64,000 nucleotides of DNA, taken from an uncultured Pelagimonas sp. Its GTDB lineage: Bacteria > Pseudomonadota > Alphaproteobacteria > Rhodobacterales > Rhodobacteraceae. Below, in pieces: positions 18,102 to 27,430 of the stretch (position 1 is its first letter; each line of letters begins with the position of its first letter). The position numbers and the translations under genes were made by a program. The stretch covers positions 1 through 64,000 of the forward strand of contig CANMPP010000004.1 of NCBI GenBank assembly GCA_947499735.1. Direction: 5' to 3'. The notes below the pieces were generated by a model that searched no databases, was not told the origin of the DNA, and was given only the letters and a program-made list of their open reading frames with translations.

Positions 18102-18878
18102 TCAAACCTGCAACACTGATGAAACAAGGAGTTGCGTATAGGCGTGTTGTGGATCATCCAGCACCTGATCTGTCAGGCCATTTTCCACCACATGCCCGTC
18201 TTTCATAACCATCAATCGATCGGCCAAAAGGCGCACCACGGCAAGGTCATGTGTCACAATGATGGCACTAAGGCCCATTTCACGCACGAGCGAGCGTAGC
18301 AGATCCAACAGGCGCGCCTGCACGGACACATCCAAGCCACCCGTCGGTTCATCCATGAACACAAGGCGTGGACCGGTCACCAGATTGCGTGCGATTTGCA
18401 GACGTTGCATCATCCCGCCAGAAAAGGCGCTTGGGCGGTCATCGATACGGGTTTCCGCAATCTCGACACGGCCCAACCAATCAATCGCGCTGTCGCGAAT
18501 ATCTCCATAATGGCGCGCACCTACAGCCATCAGGCGTTCACCGACATTGCCGCCAGCACTGACATTCATACGCAATCCATCGCGGGCATGCTGATGCACA
18601 AACGCCCAATCGGTGCGCGACAGCATCCGTCGCTGGGGTTCAGACATGGTGACCGTATCGACCATCCCCTGATCGCGCGTATCAAACATCACCTGCCCCT
18701 GATCCGGGGTCAAATGACCAGCCATGCAATTCAGAAGCGTCGATTTGCCCGATCCAGATTCGCCAACAATGCCCATGACCTCACCTGGCCAAAGATCAAA
18801 GCTGACATCTTTGCAACCAATGCGGCCACCGTAGAATTTCGAAACATCTCGAACGGAAAAGAGAGGTGTATCAGTCAT
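18102..18878 (-). CDS. phnK: PhnK, C-P lyase ABC-type ATPase
   Basis: 258 aa ABC-type ATPase that binds the PhnGHIJ core complex. Walker A is GESGSGKST, the signature FSGGMMQRLQIARN, and Walker B LVFMDEPTGGLD. It has no membrane partner, as usual for PhnK. The start at 18878 follows AAGAGG and overlaps the end of the upstream acetyltransferase gene by 8 bp; the longer frame from 18905 lacks a site. Confidence 0.93.
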   Translation of the reverse strand: MTDTPLFSVRDVSKFYGGRIGCKDVSFDLWPGEVMGIVGESGSGKSTLLNCMAGHLTPDQGQVMFDTRDQGMVDTVTMSEPQRRMLSRTDWAFVHQHARDGLRMNVSAGGNVGERLMAVGARHYGDIRDSAIDWLGRVEIAETRIDDRPSAFSGGMMQRLQIARNLVTGPRLVFMDEPTGGLDVSVQARLLDLLRSLVREMGLSAIIVTHDLAVVRLLADRLMVMKDGHVVENGLTDQVLDDPQHAYTQLLVSSVLQV

Positions 18879-19404
18879 TACTTGCCTCTTGAGCAAAAGG
18901 AACATGTTCCGCCGCAGGACGTATCCGCGACATCAGGTATCCGTCGATATATTGACCATCGCGGATAACATGGGCGCGCTGAACGCCCTCGATTTCAAAA
19001 CCGCAGTTTTTGTATAGCGCGATGGCTGGGGCATTGTCGCAATTCACATCTAATTGCACCCGCACAAGGCCCATCCAATTATCAGCCACATCCAGCAAGG
19101 CGTTCATCATCTGACGACCATAACCTTTGCCGACATGCGCCTCGTGCACAGCGATACCGATAGACCCAACATGCGTTCGGCGTTCTTTGCCGCGCGCAAG
19201 GGTCGCCCAGCCTATCGCGGTGCCCTCAACGACAGCGACCACGCAGGTGATATTCGGATCCGTTGGAGGAATACGCGCCTCAACCCAAGAGCGTGTTTGA
19301 AACGGCACACGCCCCGTGCCATGCCTGTTGGTGGGTTGGTTCACCACCTCTAGCAAAGCATCTATGTCCTCGATGCGAGCTTCGCGAATGATCGCCCCGG
19401 TCAT
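18871..19404 (-). CDS. GNAT acetyltransferase inside the phn operon
   Basis: 177 aa GNAT-fold N-acetyltransferase. The acetyl-CoA loop is visible as the HVGKGYGRQMM pattern (Q/R-x-x-G-x-G/A class), followed by the typical CNxxAIALYKNCGFEIEG ending. It overlaps phnJ by 4 bp (ATGA) and phnK by 8 bp, so it is an integral operon member. PhnO of E. coli acetylates aminoalkylphosphonates; this protein is longer and I would call it PhnO-like only by position. An alternative is detoxification of an aminophosphonate substrate. Confidence 0.85.
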   Translation of the reverse strand: MTGAIIREARIEDIDALLEVVNQPTNRHGTGRVPFQTRSWVEARIPPTDPNITCVVAVVEGTAIGWATLARGKERRTHVGSIGIAVHEAHVGKGYGRQMMNALLDVADNWMGLVRVQLDVNCDNAPAIALYKNCGFEIEGVQRAHVIRDGQYIDGYLMSRIRPAAEHVPFAQEASND

Positions 19405-20276
19405 GCATTAACCTCGTGTAATTGCGCAGCAGATTGCGCCCCAGTATGACCTGCCTCTCGGCGCGAACGGCAATAATCCGTGTCCGAACAAACAAACATC
19501 GCAGTGCCCGCATCATCCATGATCACTTCGTCCAGATAGGTGTGGGTTGCACCGCATAGATCACAGGGGGCATCAGCCTTGGATGGATCGAACGGGTGGT
19601 CATCAAAATCGAGACTGACAACCTGCGTATAAGGTGGCAGCGCATAGATCCGCTGCTCTCGCCCAGCGCCAAATAGCTGAATACCTGCCATTTCCATTTT
19701 CGGATTGTCGAATTTTGGAATCGGGGACGGGTCCATCACATAACGCCCTTCAACCTTGACCGGATAGGCGTAGGCCGTCGCGATATTACCGTGGCGCGCA
19801 ATATCTTCATAGAGCTTCACATGCATCAAACCGTATTCTTCCAGCGCGTGCATCTTACGCGTTTCGGTTTCGCGTGGTTCAAGAAAACGCAGCGGTTCCG
19901 GAATTGGCACCTGATAGACAAGAATTTGATCTTCTCTCAGATCTTCTTCCGGGATGCGGTGACGTGTCTGAATGACAGTGGCTTTTGACGTCTCTTCTGT
20001 GACATCAATATCAGCCGTTTTCTGAAAGAATTTGCGAATGGACACCGCGTTTGTCGTATCGTCAGCACCCTGATCGATCACCTTCATCGTATCATCGGGT
20101 GTCAATGTCGCCGCAGACACCTGCACCCCACCTGTCCCCCAACCATAGGGCATTGGCATTTCACGCGAAGCGAACGGCACCTGATATCCGGGAATGGCCA
20201 GACCTTTCAGGATCGCACGACGGATCATGCGTTTGGTTTGCTCATCAAGATAGGCGAAATTATAGTCCTGGCTCAT
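19401..20276 (-). CDS. phnJ: PhnJ, C-P lyase (radical SAM)
   Basis: 291 aa catalytic subunit that breaks the carbon-phosphorus bond of 5-phosphoribosyl 1-methylphosphonate. Four cysteines are C238, C241, C263 and C269 (CDLC ... FVCSDTDYC), spaced exactly as in the family's Fe-S and catalytic cysteines. The conserved N-terminal Gly (G30 in LAIPGYQVPF), site of the glycyl radical, is also present. It overlaps phnI by 4 bp upstream and the GNAT gene by 4 bp downstream. Confidence 0.96.
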   Translation of the reverse strand: MSQDYNFAYLDEQTKRMIRRAILKGLAIPGYQVPFASREMPMPYGWGTGGVQVSAATLTPDDTMKVIDQGADDTTNAVSIRKFFQKTADIDVTEETSKATVIQTRHRIPEEDLREDQILVYQVPIPEPLRFLEPRETETRKMHALEEYGLMHVKLYEDIARHGNIATAYAYPVKVEGRYVMDPSPIPKFDNPKMEMAGIQLFGAGREQRIYALPPYTQVVSLDFDDHPFDPSKADAPCDLCGATHTYLDEVIMDDAGTAMFVCSDTDYCRSRREAGHTGAQSAAQLHEVNA

Positions 20277-21373
20277 TCCGCAGCCTCCTGCGTTTGCTCT
20301 GTTTGCGCTTGCGCAACTTCGCGACGAATTTTGCGGATCAGTTCCAATTCGGATTGGAAATCCACGTAATGCGGCAATTTGATATGTTCCAAAAACCCGG
20401 AGGCCTGAATGTTGTCACTATGCATAAGGACGAATTCTTCGTCCTGCGCAGGCGCACCGACATTGTCTTCGCCCAGTTCTTCCCACCGCAACGCCCGATC
20501 GACCAAGGCCATGGAAATCGCCTTGCGTTCACACATGCCCAACGTCAGCCCATAGCCACGGGTGAATTGGGGTGGCTCAGTCTTAGATCCGGTGAACTGG
20601 TTCACAGTTTCACATTCTGTGACCTCAATTTCACCAATTTCGATAGAAAACCCCAGCTCTGGGATTTCCATTTCGACGGGCACTTGGCCAATGCGTAATT
20701 CGCCCACAAACGGGTGGTTGCGGCCATAGCCACGCTGGGTCGAATAGGCCATGGACAGCACGAACCCTTCATCCCCACGTGCAAGCGATTGCAAACGCAG
20801 CGGACGGGTGCCCGGCAATTTGATCGGTTCGCGCGTTAAATCGGGTGGCGTTTCATCATTCGGGGCCTCGCCCTGAATCAAACCTTCTTTGTTCAAAAAC
20901 TCGGTGACATGCGGGGTTGGCTCCCGGCGCGGTTCAGCTTTTGGCGCAGGAACAGGCGCTTCGCCTTCTGCTGCCAGCGCAAAATCCAACAAACGATGTG
21001 TATAATCGAATGTCGGGCCCAAAACCTGTCCGCCCGGAACATCTTTGTAAGTCGCAGACACGCGGCGATCACAAGTCATGTCGGCCGTATCAATGGGGTT
21101 GGACACCCCAAATCGCGGTAGTGTGGTACGATAGGCCCGGATCAGGAAAATCGCTTCGATCAAATCGCCGCGCGCCTGTTTGATCGCCAGCGCAGCGAGA
21201 TCAGGATCATATAGAGACCCTTCCGCCATCACGCGTGTGACAGCCAATTTTAGTTGTTCACGAATTTGCGCAATACTCAGTTCTGCAACATCCAGATCGC
21301 CCCGGCGCTCTTCGGCCAGCCAGGTGTGGGCGTTATCAATGGCGCGTTCGCCACCTTTTACGGCTACATACAT
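20273..21373 (-). CDS. phnI: PhnI, C-P lyase core subunit
   Basis: 366 aa from the ATG at 21373 (MYVAVKGGERAI), which has GGAGGG six bases upstream; the longer frame to 21430 runs into phnH and is not used. The N-terminus (YVAVKGGERAIDNAH) and the VSATYKDVPGGQVLGPTFDYTHRLLDFA segment are typical of PhnI. With PhnG, H and L it catalyses transfer of the phosphonate to ribose in place of adenine. It starts 2 bp after the phnH stop. Confidence 0.95.
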   Translation of the reverse strand: MYVAVKGGERAIDNAHTWLAEERRGDLDVAELSIAQIREQLKLAVTRVMAEGSLYDPDLAALAIKQARGDLIEAIFLIRAYRTTLPRFGVSNPIDTADMTCDRRVSATYKDVPGGQVLGPTFDYTHRLLDFALAAEGEAPVPAPKAEPRREPTPHVTEFLNKEGLIQGEAPNDETPPDLTREPIKLPGTRPLRLQSLARGDEGFVLSMAYSTQRGYGRNHPFVGELRIGQVPVEMEIPELGFSIEIGEIEVTECETVNQFTGSKTEPPQFTRGYGLTLGMCERKAISMALVDRALRWEELGEDNVGAPAQDEEFVLMHSDNIQASGFLEHIKLPHYVDFQSELELIRKIRREVAQAQTEQTQEAAE

Positions 21374-21375
21374 GT

Positions 21376-21945
21376 TTAGCCCTCCACTTTCGTGCTGCGC
21401 GGCAAAGCGGCCAGTTGGTCGCCAGCGCAAAAATAGAAATCCAATCCAAGCGGGAACAACGCATTGTTGTCTTGGAAAAACGCAATGTCGGGCAGGTTCA
21501 GGGAAGCCCTGTCTTTGATACCCGGACCGCTCAGGCCCGCGCCGGTTTGAGACAGCTCATCCATTTCCACGATGACTGTTGCGGATCGATCTGGATAGTC
21601 AGGCGTGCCTATAGGCAGATCTGACAATGGCACAGCAGTCCAACGCCCCAAGACAAACTGCGCATCACATGCCGAAACAATTGGTGCACCGATATGGAAG
21701 TTGACCCAATCCCGCATCGCATCTGTATCGTGATTTCCAACCAGACAAAGCGGTGTTTCACGATCACATAGCGTCAAAAGCAGGGTCGCAGCGGCCGCTG
21801 AACATGGCGCTGGCGCCGCGCCGCCATGGATGTGTTGAATATCTCCCGGCCGCGCCATCGCCATCATAGCTGCGCGAAACGCAAAGGATGCCTGACGCGG
21901 AGGATCATCAAATCCCCCTTGAAGAGCTTGCATTTCAAATGCCAT
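21376..21945 (-). CDS. phnH: PhnH, C-P lyase core subunit
   Basis: 189 aa, the usual PhnH length. Features include the early GGFDDPPRQASFAFRAAMMAMARPG segment and GTPDYPDRSATVIVE, both PhnH-like. It is structural and assembles with PhnG, I and J in the core complex. Its start overlaps the last base of phnG, so translation is likely coupled. Confidence 0.93.
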   Translation of the reverse strand: MAFEMQALQGGFDDPPRQASFAFRAAMMAMARPGDIQHIHGGAAPAPCSAAAATLLLTLCDRETPLCLVGNHDTDAMRDWVNFHIGAPIVSACDAQFVLGRWTAVPLSDLPIGTPDYPDRSATVIVEMDELSQTGAGLSGPGIKDRASLNLPDIAFFQDNNALFPLGLDFYFCAGDQLAALPRSTKVEG

Positions 21946-22403
21946 CAGTCTTCTCCCCGTACCATTGTGAAGAAATCAACCTTGGTCGCGGCGGCCTTTG
22001 CGGCGCGCGCTTCAGCTTTGTGATCAAGGTGGGATTGAATGGGTTCAAGGACCGCGGCCTCGACATCCGCCTGCGCCTCGGTTTGCATCAGCGCATCGAT
22101 CAAGGCAGCTGTTTGCGCATGTGTTTTATCGCGCCCCTGCACATACCCATGCCCAACAACACCATCTGCCAATTTAAGTGCGCATCGCGTCACGCTCATT
22201 TCACCCAGATTGAAGGGCGCGCCGGTCCCGCCTGCACGAGCACGCACCATGGCCGTTCCTATCTCAGGAACGCGCAACCATGTGAATTCCGGCGCGAGGC
22301 CCAGCGCGTCCCAATGGGTCGCTACAACGTGCGCAGGGGCTTTGGCCAATAGACCAAGATAGGCTTGGCGTGCCTCATTATCAGGTTTTTGCTTTAGGCT
22401 CAT
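21945..22403 (-). CDS. phnG: PhnG, C-P lyase core subunit
   Basis: 152 aa from the ATG at 22403 (MSLKQKPDNEAR), with AAGGTG just upstream; a longer frame to 22490 is not supported. The RQAYLGLLAKAP opening and the RARAGGTGAPFNLGEMSVTRCAL segment are typical of PhnG. It is the first gene of the operon and is divergent from phnF, so the promoter and operator lie in the 102 bp between them. Confidence 0.93.
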   Translation of the reverse strand: MSLKQKPDNEARQAYLGLLAKAPAHVVATHWDALGLAPEFTWLRVPEIGTAMVRARAGGTGAPFNLGEMSVTRCALKLADGVVGHGYVQGRDKTHAQTAALIDALMQTEAQADVEAAVLEPIQSHLDHKAEARAAKAAATKVDFFTMVRGED

Positions 22404-22429
22404 CTGGACACCTTGCAGATTTGTCGAAA

Positions 22430-22447
22430 TGTCTATACAACTAGACA
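22430..22447. promoter_or_regulatory. Candidate PhnF operator (inverted repeat)
   Basis: TGTCTA (22430-22435) and TAGACA (22442-22447) form a perfect inverted repeat with a 6-base spacer. It sits in the 102-bp divergent gap between phnG and phnF. PhnF-type GntR regulators bind such repeats in their own promoters, so this is the obvious site for control of the operon (inference). Confidence 0.6.
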
Positions 22448-22505
22448 AGTTGATAGCGACAAACCCTGACCCCAGCAAGAGCCGAAACAATTAAACTTTT
22501 GTGAC

Positions 22506-23231
22506 ATGACCCAATCTGACGCCAAAACTCCGATCTGGAAAAACATTCAGACAATGCTGACCACAGACATTGCGCAAGGCGCTTATCACCCCGGTGACAA
22601 GCTGCCGACCGAGGCGGAATTGTCGCGCCGATTTGGCGTAAATCGACACACCGTGCGGCGCGCGCTGGCTGAAATGGCAGAAACGGGGATTGTGCATTCG
22701 CGGCGCGGGTCAGGTGTATTTGTTGCCCAAAGGCCGACAGATTACCCTATAGGCAAACGCGTCAGGTTTCATCAAAACCTACGCGCCGCCGGTCGTCTTG
22801 CAACACGTGAAATCACGTCATCCCAGACCCGCCCCTGCAACGCATCTGAAGCAGAGGCCCTACACCTAAATCTGGGCGACAATATTCACGAACAAATGGG
22901 TATTTCTTCTGCAGACGGCCAACCCATCGCACTGTTTCGGGGCGTCGTTCCTGCCGAAAAATTCCCAAATTGGCACGACATTATGGAAACTGAGACTTCG
23001 GTAACCGCAGCATTCAGCCACTATGGCATCTCAGATTACACCCGCGCCTCGACACGCATTGATTCCAAACTGGCCACGCCTGTACAGGCCATACAGCTGC
23101 AAATTAAGCCCGGCGCACCGATTCTACGCACCATCAGTATCAGTGTAGATGCGCAAAAAGAGCCAATCGAATACGGTCACACCTGGTTCGCCGGGGATCG
23201 CGTGTCACTTACCTTGAGCGATGAACCATAA
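22506..23231 (+). CDS. phnF: PhnF, GntR/HutC-family regulator of phosphonate genes
   Basis: 241 aa. The N-terminal GntR winged helix includes LPTEAELSRRFGVNRHTVRRAL (about 35-55) and RRGSGVFVA. The C-terminal two-thirds is a UTRA ligand domain. It is divergent from phnG and probably represses the operon unless a phosphonate or phosphate-related ligand is bound. No clear Shine-Dalgarno is seen before the ATG. Confidence 0.92.
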   Translation: MTQSDAKTPIWKNIQTMLTTDIAQGAYHPGDKLPTEAELSRRFGVNRHTVRRALAEMAETGIVHSRRGSGVFVAQRPTDYPIGKRVRFHQNLRAAGRLATREITSSQTRPCNASEAEALHLNLGDNIHEQMGISSADGQPIALFRGVVPAEKFPNWHDIMETETSVTAAFSHYGISDYTRASTRIDSKLATPVQAIQLQIKPGAPILRTISISVDAQKEPIEYGHTWFAGDRVSLTLSDEP

Positions 23232-23275
23232 ATTTTGCTCAAGTTCGTCGAAAAGATTGCAACCGTCACGTGAAT

Positions 23276-23292
23276 TACACAAATGATGTGTA
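23276..23292. promoter_or_regulatory. Inverted repeat upstream of the second phnM
   Basis: TACACA (23276-23281) and TGTGTA (23287-23292) are perfect reverse complements around a 5-base spacer, about 90 bp before the phnM-like gene. The sequence differs from the repeat in front of phnG, so it may be bound by a different protein. Confidence 0.4.
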
Positions 23293-23384
23293 TTCCCCCC
23301 CTACACTTGGAATGAAATACCCGCAAAAATAACAATGTAGCGCGGGTTTTCAAAATGCGGATCGTCAAACAGGCTCGTAAAACC

Positions 23385-24566
23385 ATGCGCTTGAAACCCT
23401 CTGATTTGCGTCTGACTGGCGCAACAATCCTACGAGACGGCAAATTGCAGGAGCGCTCTATCGCGATAGAGGCAGGGCGCATCTCAAAAGGCCCCCTGCC
23501 CGAGGTTGATCTGGGGGGCTATTACGTTCTGCCCGGCATCATTGATTTGCATGGCGACGCCTTTGAACGCCACCTTGCCCCGCGTCCCAGCGCGCCTTTT
23601 CCAATTCGCACAGCCTTGCAAGGCACCGACCGGGATGCGGCCGCCAACGGCATTACAACCGCTTGGATGGCGCATAGCTGGAGTTGGGAAGGCGGCATGC
23701 GGTCGCCGGAACATGCTGAGCGGTTTCTGCACGAATTAGAGTCGTTTCGCACAGAGGCATTGACCGATCTACGGGTGCAAATCCGCTGCGAAACACACAC
23801 AATCGACACAAAAGCACAATTACTGGCAGCAATACGCCGCTATGGTGTGGATTATGTGGTGTTCAACAACCATTTGGATGAAGCATTTGAAATCGCCCTC
23901 CGGGACGAGGTCCGCCTGGCGCAATGGGCGCGCCAAGCAGGACGGACATCCCGAGAACATATGGACTTGGTTCGCAACGCAAGCACACAAGGGCCTAATA
24001 TCCCTCGCTATCTATGCGAATTAGCCGATGCTTTTGACACGCTCGGCATCGCTTATGGCAGCCATGACGATGGCGATGGCGAAACGCGTGAAACCTATTC
24101 TATGATTGGTGCCAAAATTTGCGAGTTTCCAACTGCGCGCCCTGCCGCCGCATTAGCCCATGCCGTTGGCGACCCGATTTTAATGGGCGCCCCCAATGTG
24201 GTACGCGGCGGATCCCAATCCGGCAATATTGCCGCCATTGATCTTATTCGTGAAGGACTATGCGACGCGCTGGTATCGGATTATTATTATCCTGCCTTGC
24301 TACAAGCGGCATTCCATCTGGTCGATCACAAGGTGATGGATCTACCAAAAGCATGGGCGATGATTTCAACCAAACCAGCAGAGATCTTGCGACTGTCTGA
24401 TCGGGGAAAAATCGATTACGGAAAACGCGCGGATTTGGTTGTGATCAACAAAGAAACGCGCGCAGTGGAAGCCACAATCAGCGGCGGTCGCCTGACATAT
24501 CTTGCAGGTCAGGCCGCGCATAGGTTCTTACAAAGCCAATATCCAGCCCAGTTGGCTGCCGAATGA
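23385..24566 (+). CDS. phnM: Second PhnM-like diphosphatase
   Basis: 393 aa amidohydrolase-fold PhnM paralogue. It has the motifs LPGIIDLHGDAFERHLAPRP (H-x-D-x-x-x-x-H metal pattern), YGSHDDGDGETRE and MGAPNVVRGGSQSGN. It differs clearly from the PhnM at 14960-16105: MAHSWSWEGG and NNHLDEA have no equal there. Both carry the residues expected for activity. I start at 23385 (MRLKPSDLRLTG); an ATG at 23355 adds ten residues, and neither has a good ribosome site. It follows phnF by about 150 bp and ends before a strong terminator. Its exact substrate within the pathway is not certain. Confidence 0.88.
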   Translation: MRLKPSDLRLTGATILRDGKLQERSIAIEAGRISKGPLPEVDLGGYYVLPGIIDLHGDAFERHLAPRPSAPFPIRTALQGTDRDAAANGITTAWMAHSWSWEGGMRSPEHAERFLHELESFRTEALTDLRVQIRCETHTIDTKAQLLAAIRRYGVDYVVFNNHLDEAFEIALRDEVRLAQWARQAGRTSREHMDLVRNASTQGPNIPRYLCELADAFDTLGIAYGSHDDGDGETRETYSMIGAKICEFPTARPAAALAHAVGDPILMGAPNVVRGGSQSGNIAAIDLIREGLCDALVSDYYYPALLQAAFHLVDHKVMDLPKAWAMISTKPAEILRLSDRGKIDYGKRADLVVINKETRAVEATISGGRLTYLAGQAAHRFLQSQYPAQLAAE

Positions 24567-24667
24567 AAGCAAGCAAATTAATTTCGACTTATTTTCTTCA
24601 TAAAGTTACCACATCAAGACACTAGACAAAATACAGGTCTTATTGGGCCGGTTTTATTTTAGAACGC

Positions 24668-24700
24668 AAAGGGGGACTTCGGTTCCCCTTTTATTTTTTA
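24668..24700 (+). terminator. Intrinsic terminator with UUCG loop
   Basis: A 10-bp stem, AAAGGGGGAC (24668-24677) with GTTCCCCTTT (24682-24691), one G-U pair, is closed by the extra-stable loop TTCG. It is followed by TATTTTTT. It is placed 100 bp after the second phnM gene. Confidence 0.9.
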
Positions 24701-24930
24701 TGGGACCCCTTATTTTTAAGGCTTGGAGAATTTAGTCCAAGATCGATTGCCTAGTGGGAAAATTTCAATTTAAATCCCGTTAACCGTATATTTTAATACT
24801 TAAATACAATCATAGGGATAAATAGCTTTTTTGTGAAATAAGAAAATTGTTATTTTCTTGCATCTAGTGCTTAAAACCGGTTGATAGATGCGGATAAACG
24901 TCACTCATGTTGAAGAAGTCGGTCGAATTT
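24701..24930. other. A+T-rich leader region before the TPR gene
   Basis: No gene. It contains an inverted repeat CTTGGA-gaatttag-TCCAAG (24722-24741) and a very A+T-rich tract (about 24765-24870) that probably carries the promoter of the exopolysaccharide locus. No single -35/-10 pair is clear enough to place. Confidence 0.5.
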
Positions 24931-27387
24931 ATGAAAAAGATTTTATTACCAGTTTGCTTTGCTTTTTTCCTTGCATCTTGTGACACTGCGGAAGAGCGCG
25001 CTGAAGGTCATTACCAAGACGCTGTAGAACTGATTGCAGATGGCGACAGCTTGCGTGGCCTTGTAGAATTGCGCAACGTTTTCAAACTCAATGGCCGCCA
25101 CCGCGAAGCCCGTCGCCTTTATGCTGAAACCGTTTTGGAAATGGGCGAGATCCAAGATGCCTACGGCAATTACCTACGCTTGGTTGAGCAATATCCTGGC
25201 GATGAGGATGCAAATCGTCAATTGGCGCTGCTGTCCGCGAAAACAGGCAACATTGCATCAGCACGTGCCTTTCTAGACATCGCGTTGAAATCGACGCCCG
25301 ATGATCTTGAACTGCAATCCATCGATGTTTTCGAGAAATACCTCGCGACAGCATCCACCGCACAAACCAAGCAACGGGAAGAAACCGTCGCACGCGCGAA
25401 TGAACTGCTAGAACAAGATCCAAGCCTGGCATTTGCCCGTCAAATTCAGATTGACCAAGATCTGCGTTCTCGCGATTGGCCTTCGCTGTTGGTTCATGTG
25501 GATGAGGGATTGAAACAAGATCCTACGAACCTGAATATGTTCCGCGCAAAACTGACAGCGCTTGAAGCTCTTGCAATGGAACCTGAAATTGAAGCAACGC
25601 TGGTTCAAATGACCCAGCGTTTCCCGACCAATATTGGTATCGGTCGCGCACTTCTAAACTGGTTCACATCGCGAAATGAACTGGACAAGGCGGAGGCGTG
25701 GCTGCGCACCAAAATCGATCCTGATGGCCAAACACCGACAGCTCGTCTGGATCTGATCAATTTCTTGCAACACACACGCGGTGAAGACGTCGCTTTGCAA
25801 GAATTGACTGATATGGAAAGTCAAATTCCACAACCCCTCGATTTCAAAGAAAACTACGGTCTCTTCACGTCTATCCGTACAGGCCTGATGTTTAATCTAG
25901 GACAGGGCGAAGCTGCGATTGTGCGCCTTGAAGACCTAATTGAAAGCGCAGATCAGGATGAAGAAGAGCTCGATCGCATGAAGGTCGCTTTAGCCCAAAT
26001 GTATGAGCAAACAGACAATCCTGTTGGGGCACGCGCCCTTGTTGACGAGGTCCTTCAAAGGGATAGATCACAAGTCGGCGCACTAAAAATCCAAGCCCGT
26101 TGGCACATTCAGGACGACAAGCCAGAAGACGCGATCGCGAACCTGCGCGAAGCGCTTGATCAAGCCCCTGAAGATTCTTCAATCCTGACGCTTTTGGCCG
26201 ACGCCTATGAACGTCAAGGCAATCGCGAATTGATGTTGGATGTTATGTCGCGCGCAGTCGAAACATCCGGCCGAGGCCCAAATGAAAGCATCATACTGGC
26301 CAGTGCGCTAGAGCAAAATGGTGAATTCCGAACCGCAGAGACTGTTCTGGTAGAATCCCTTCGGATCAATTCATTCAATCTATCCCTGATTGAAGCATTG
26401 GCCCTGCTTCATATGGAAATTTCTGATTGGGGTCGAGTGGATCAAAGCATCAATCGCCTTCGCGCGATCCATAGCATCGCCTCGAATACGATTGCGGATA
26501 AGCTTGAAACCCAAAAATTGTTGCGTCAACGTAAGACGGATGACTTACTCTCCTTCGTAGAAGACCAAATTTCGAATGACAGCAACGGTGAGGCTGGTGT
26601 TGTCCGCGCTCTTGTTCTGACGGGACGCACAGAAGAAGCATTTGAACGCGCGAGAAAGTTCTACGAGGAAAAGCCTGAATCGCCGTTATCGCGATTCATC
26701 TATGCAGCAACGCTGACCTATGTCGAACGAGACGCAGAAGCATTGCCCATCTTTGAAGGGCTTATCGAAGAAACACCAAGTATGCTGTTTGCTTGGAGCT
26801 CGATCTATCAGATTCACTTCCGTGCCGAAGATATGGCCGCTGCTTCAGAGACATTGAACCGCGCCGCAGCAGCTATGCCCGGGAATATGAATGTCCAATG
26901 GCTGCAAGCCGGGCATGCAGAACGTGTCGGTGAAATCGAAGAAGCGATTTCGATCTATGAAAGCATCTACGCTGAAAATAGCAGCATACCCGTGATCGCC
27001 AACAACCTCGCAAGCTTAATCGCGTCCACGCGAAGCGATGAAGAAAGCTTGGAGCGCGCATATCTTGTAGCACGACGCCTTCGCGGCAGTGAGGTTCCAG
27101 AATTCGCCGATACTTACGGCTGGATCGCGTTTCGACGCGGCGATATGGACGAAGCTTTGAGCCATTTGGAACGCGCAGCGGAGGCCCTGCCAAATGAAGC
27201 ATCCGTTCATTACCATTTGGGTGCGACATATGCTGCGAATGGCCAAGGAGACCTAGCCGTCGAATCTCTTGAACGAGCAGAGCTCTTGGTGTCCCAAGGC
27301 GGACACAGCTATCCGGGCCTAGATCAGGATATTATCGGGGCATTGACACCCTACCGGTCATCCGGAACCGTAGAAAACGACGGTTAA
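24931..27387 (+). CDS. TPR-repeat lipoprotein of the exosortase/EPS locus
   Basis: 818 aa from the ATG at 24931 (MKKILLPVCF); an upstream ATG at 24907 would extend the signal sequence. The lipobox is LASC with C17 as lipidated cysteine. The rest is a chain of tetratricopeptide repeats (many A-x-x-x-Y/F and P-pattern turns). Such TPR lipoproteins (PrsT-like) accompany exosortase-linked EPS loci, where they may scaffold the polymerisation or export machinery; that role is inferred. It is the first gene of the plus-strand run that continues with the Wza-like gene. Confidence 0.85.
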   Translation: MKKILLPVCFAFFLASCDTAEERAEGHYQDAVELIADGDSLRGLVELRNVFKLNGRHREARRLYAETVLEMGEIQDAYGNYLRLVEQYPGDEDANRQLALLSAKTGNIASARAFLDIALKSTPDDLELQSIDVFEKYLATASTAQTKQREETVARANELLEQDPSLAFARQIQIDQDLRSRDWPSLLVHVDEGLKQDPTNLNMFRAKLTALEALAMEPEIEATLVQMTQRFPTNIGIGRALLNWFTSRNELDKAEAWLRTKIDPDGQTPTARLDLINFLQHTRGEDVALQELTDMESQIPQPLDFKENYGLFTSIRTGLMFNLGQGEAAIVRLEDLIESADQDEEELDRMKVALAQMYEQTDNPVGARALVDEVLQRDRSQVGALKIQARWHIQDDKPEDAIANLREALDQAPEDSSILTLLADAYERQGNRELMLDVMSRAVETSGRGPNESIILASALEQNGEFRTAETVLVESLRINSFNLSLIEALALLHMEISDWGRVDQSINRLRAIHSIASNTIADKLETQKLLRQRKTDDLLSFVEDQISNDSNGEAGVVRALVLTGRTEEAFERARKFYEEKPESPLSRFIYAATLTYVERDAEALPIFEGLIEETPSMLFAWSSIYQIHFRAEDMAAASETLNRAAAAMPGNMNVQWLQAGHAERVGEIEEAISIYESIYAENSSIPVIANNLASLIASTRSDEESLERAYLVARRLRGSEVPEFADTYGWIAFRRGDMDEALSHLERAAEALPNEASVHYHLGATYAANGQGDLAVESLERAELLVSQGGHSYPGLDQDIIGALTPYRSSGTVENDG

Positions 27388-27402
27388 GGGCAAAATCGCA
27401 CA

Positions 27403-27430
27403 GAAACCGCGGCATTCCTGTCGCGGTTTC
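27403..27430. other. Stable hairpin after the TPR gene
   Basis: GAAACCGCG (27403-27411) and CGCGGTTTC (27422-27430) form a perfect 9-bp stem with a 10-base loop. On the plus strand it is followed by an A-tract rather than a T-tract, so it is not a classical intrinsic terminator. It may stabilise the mRNA end or act with Rho. Confidence 0.55.
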
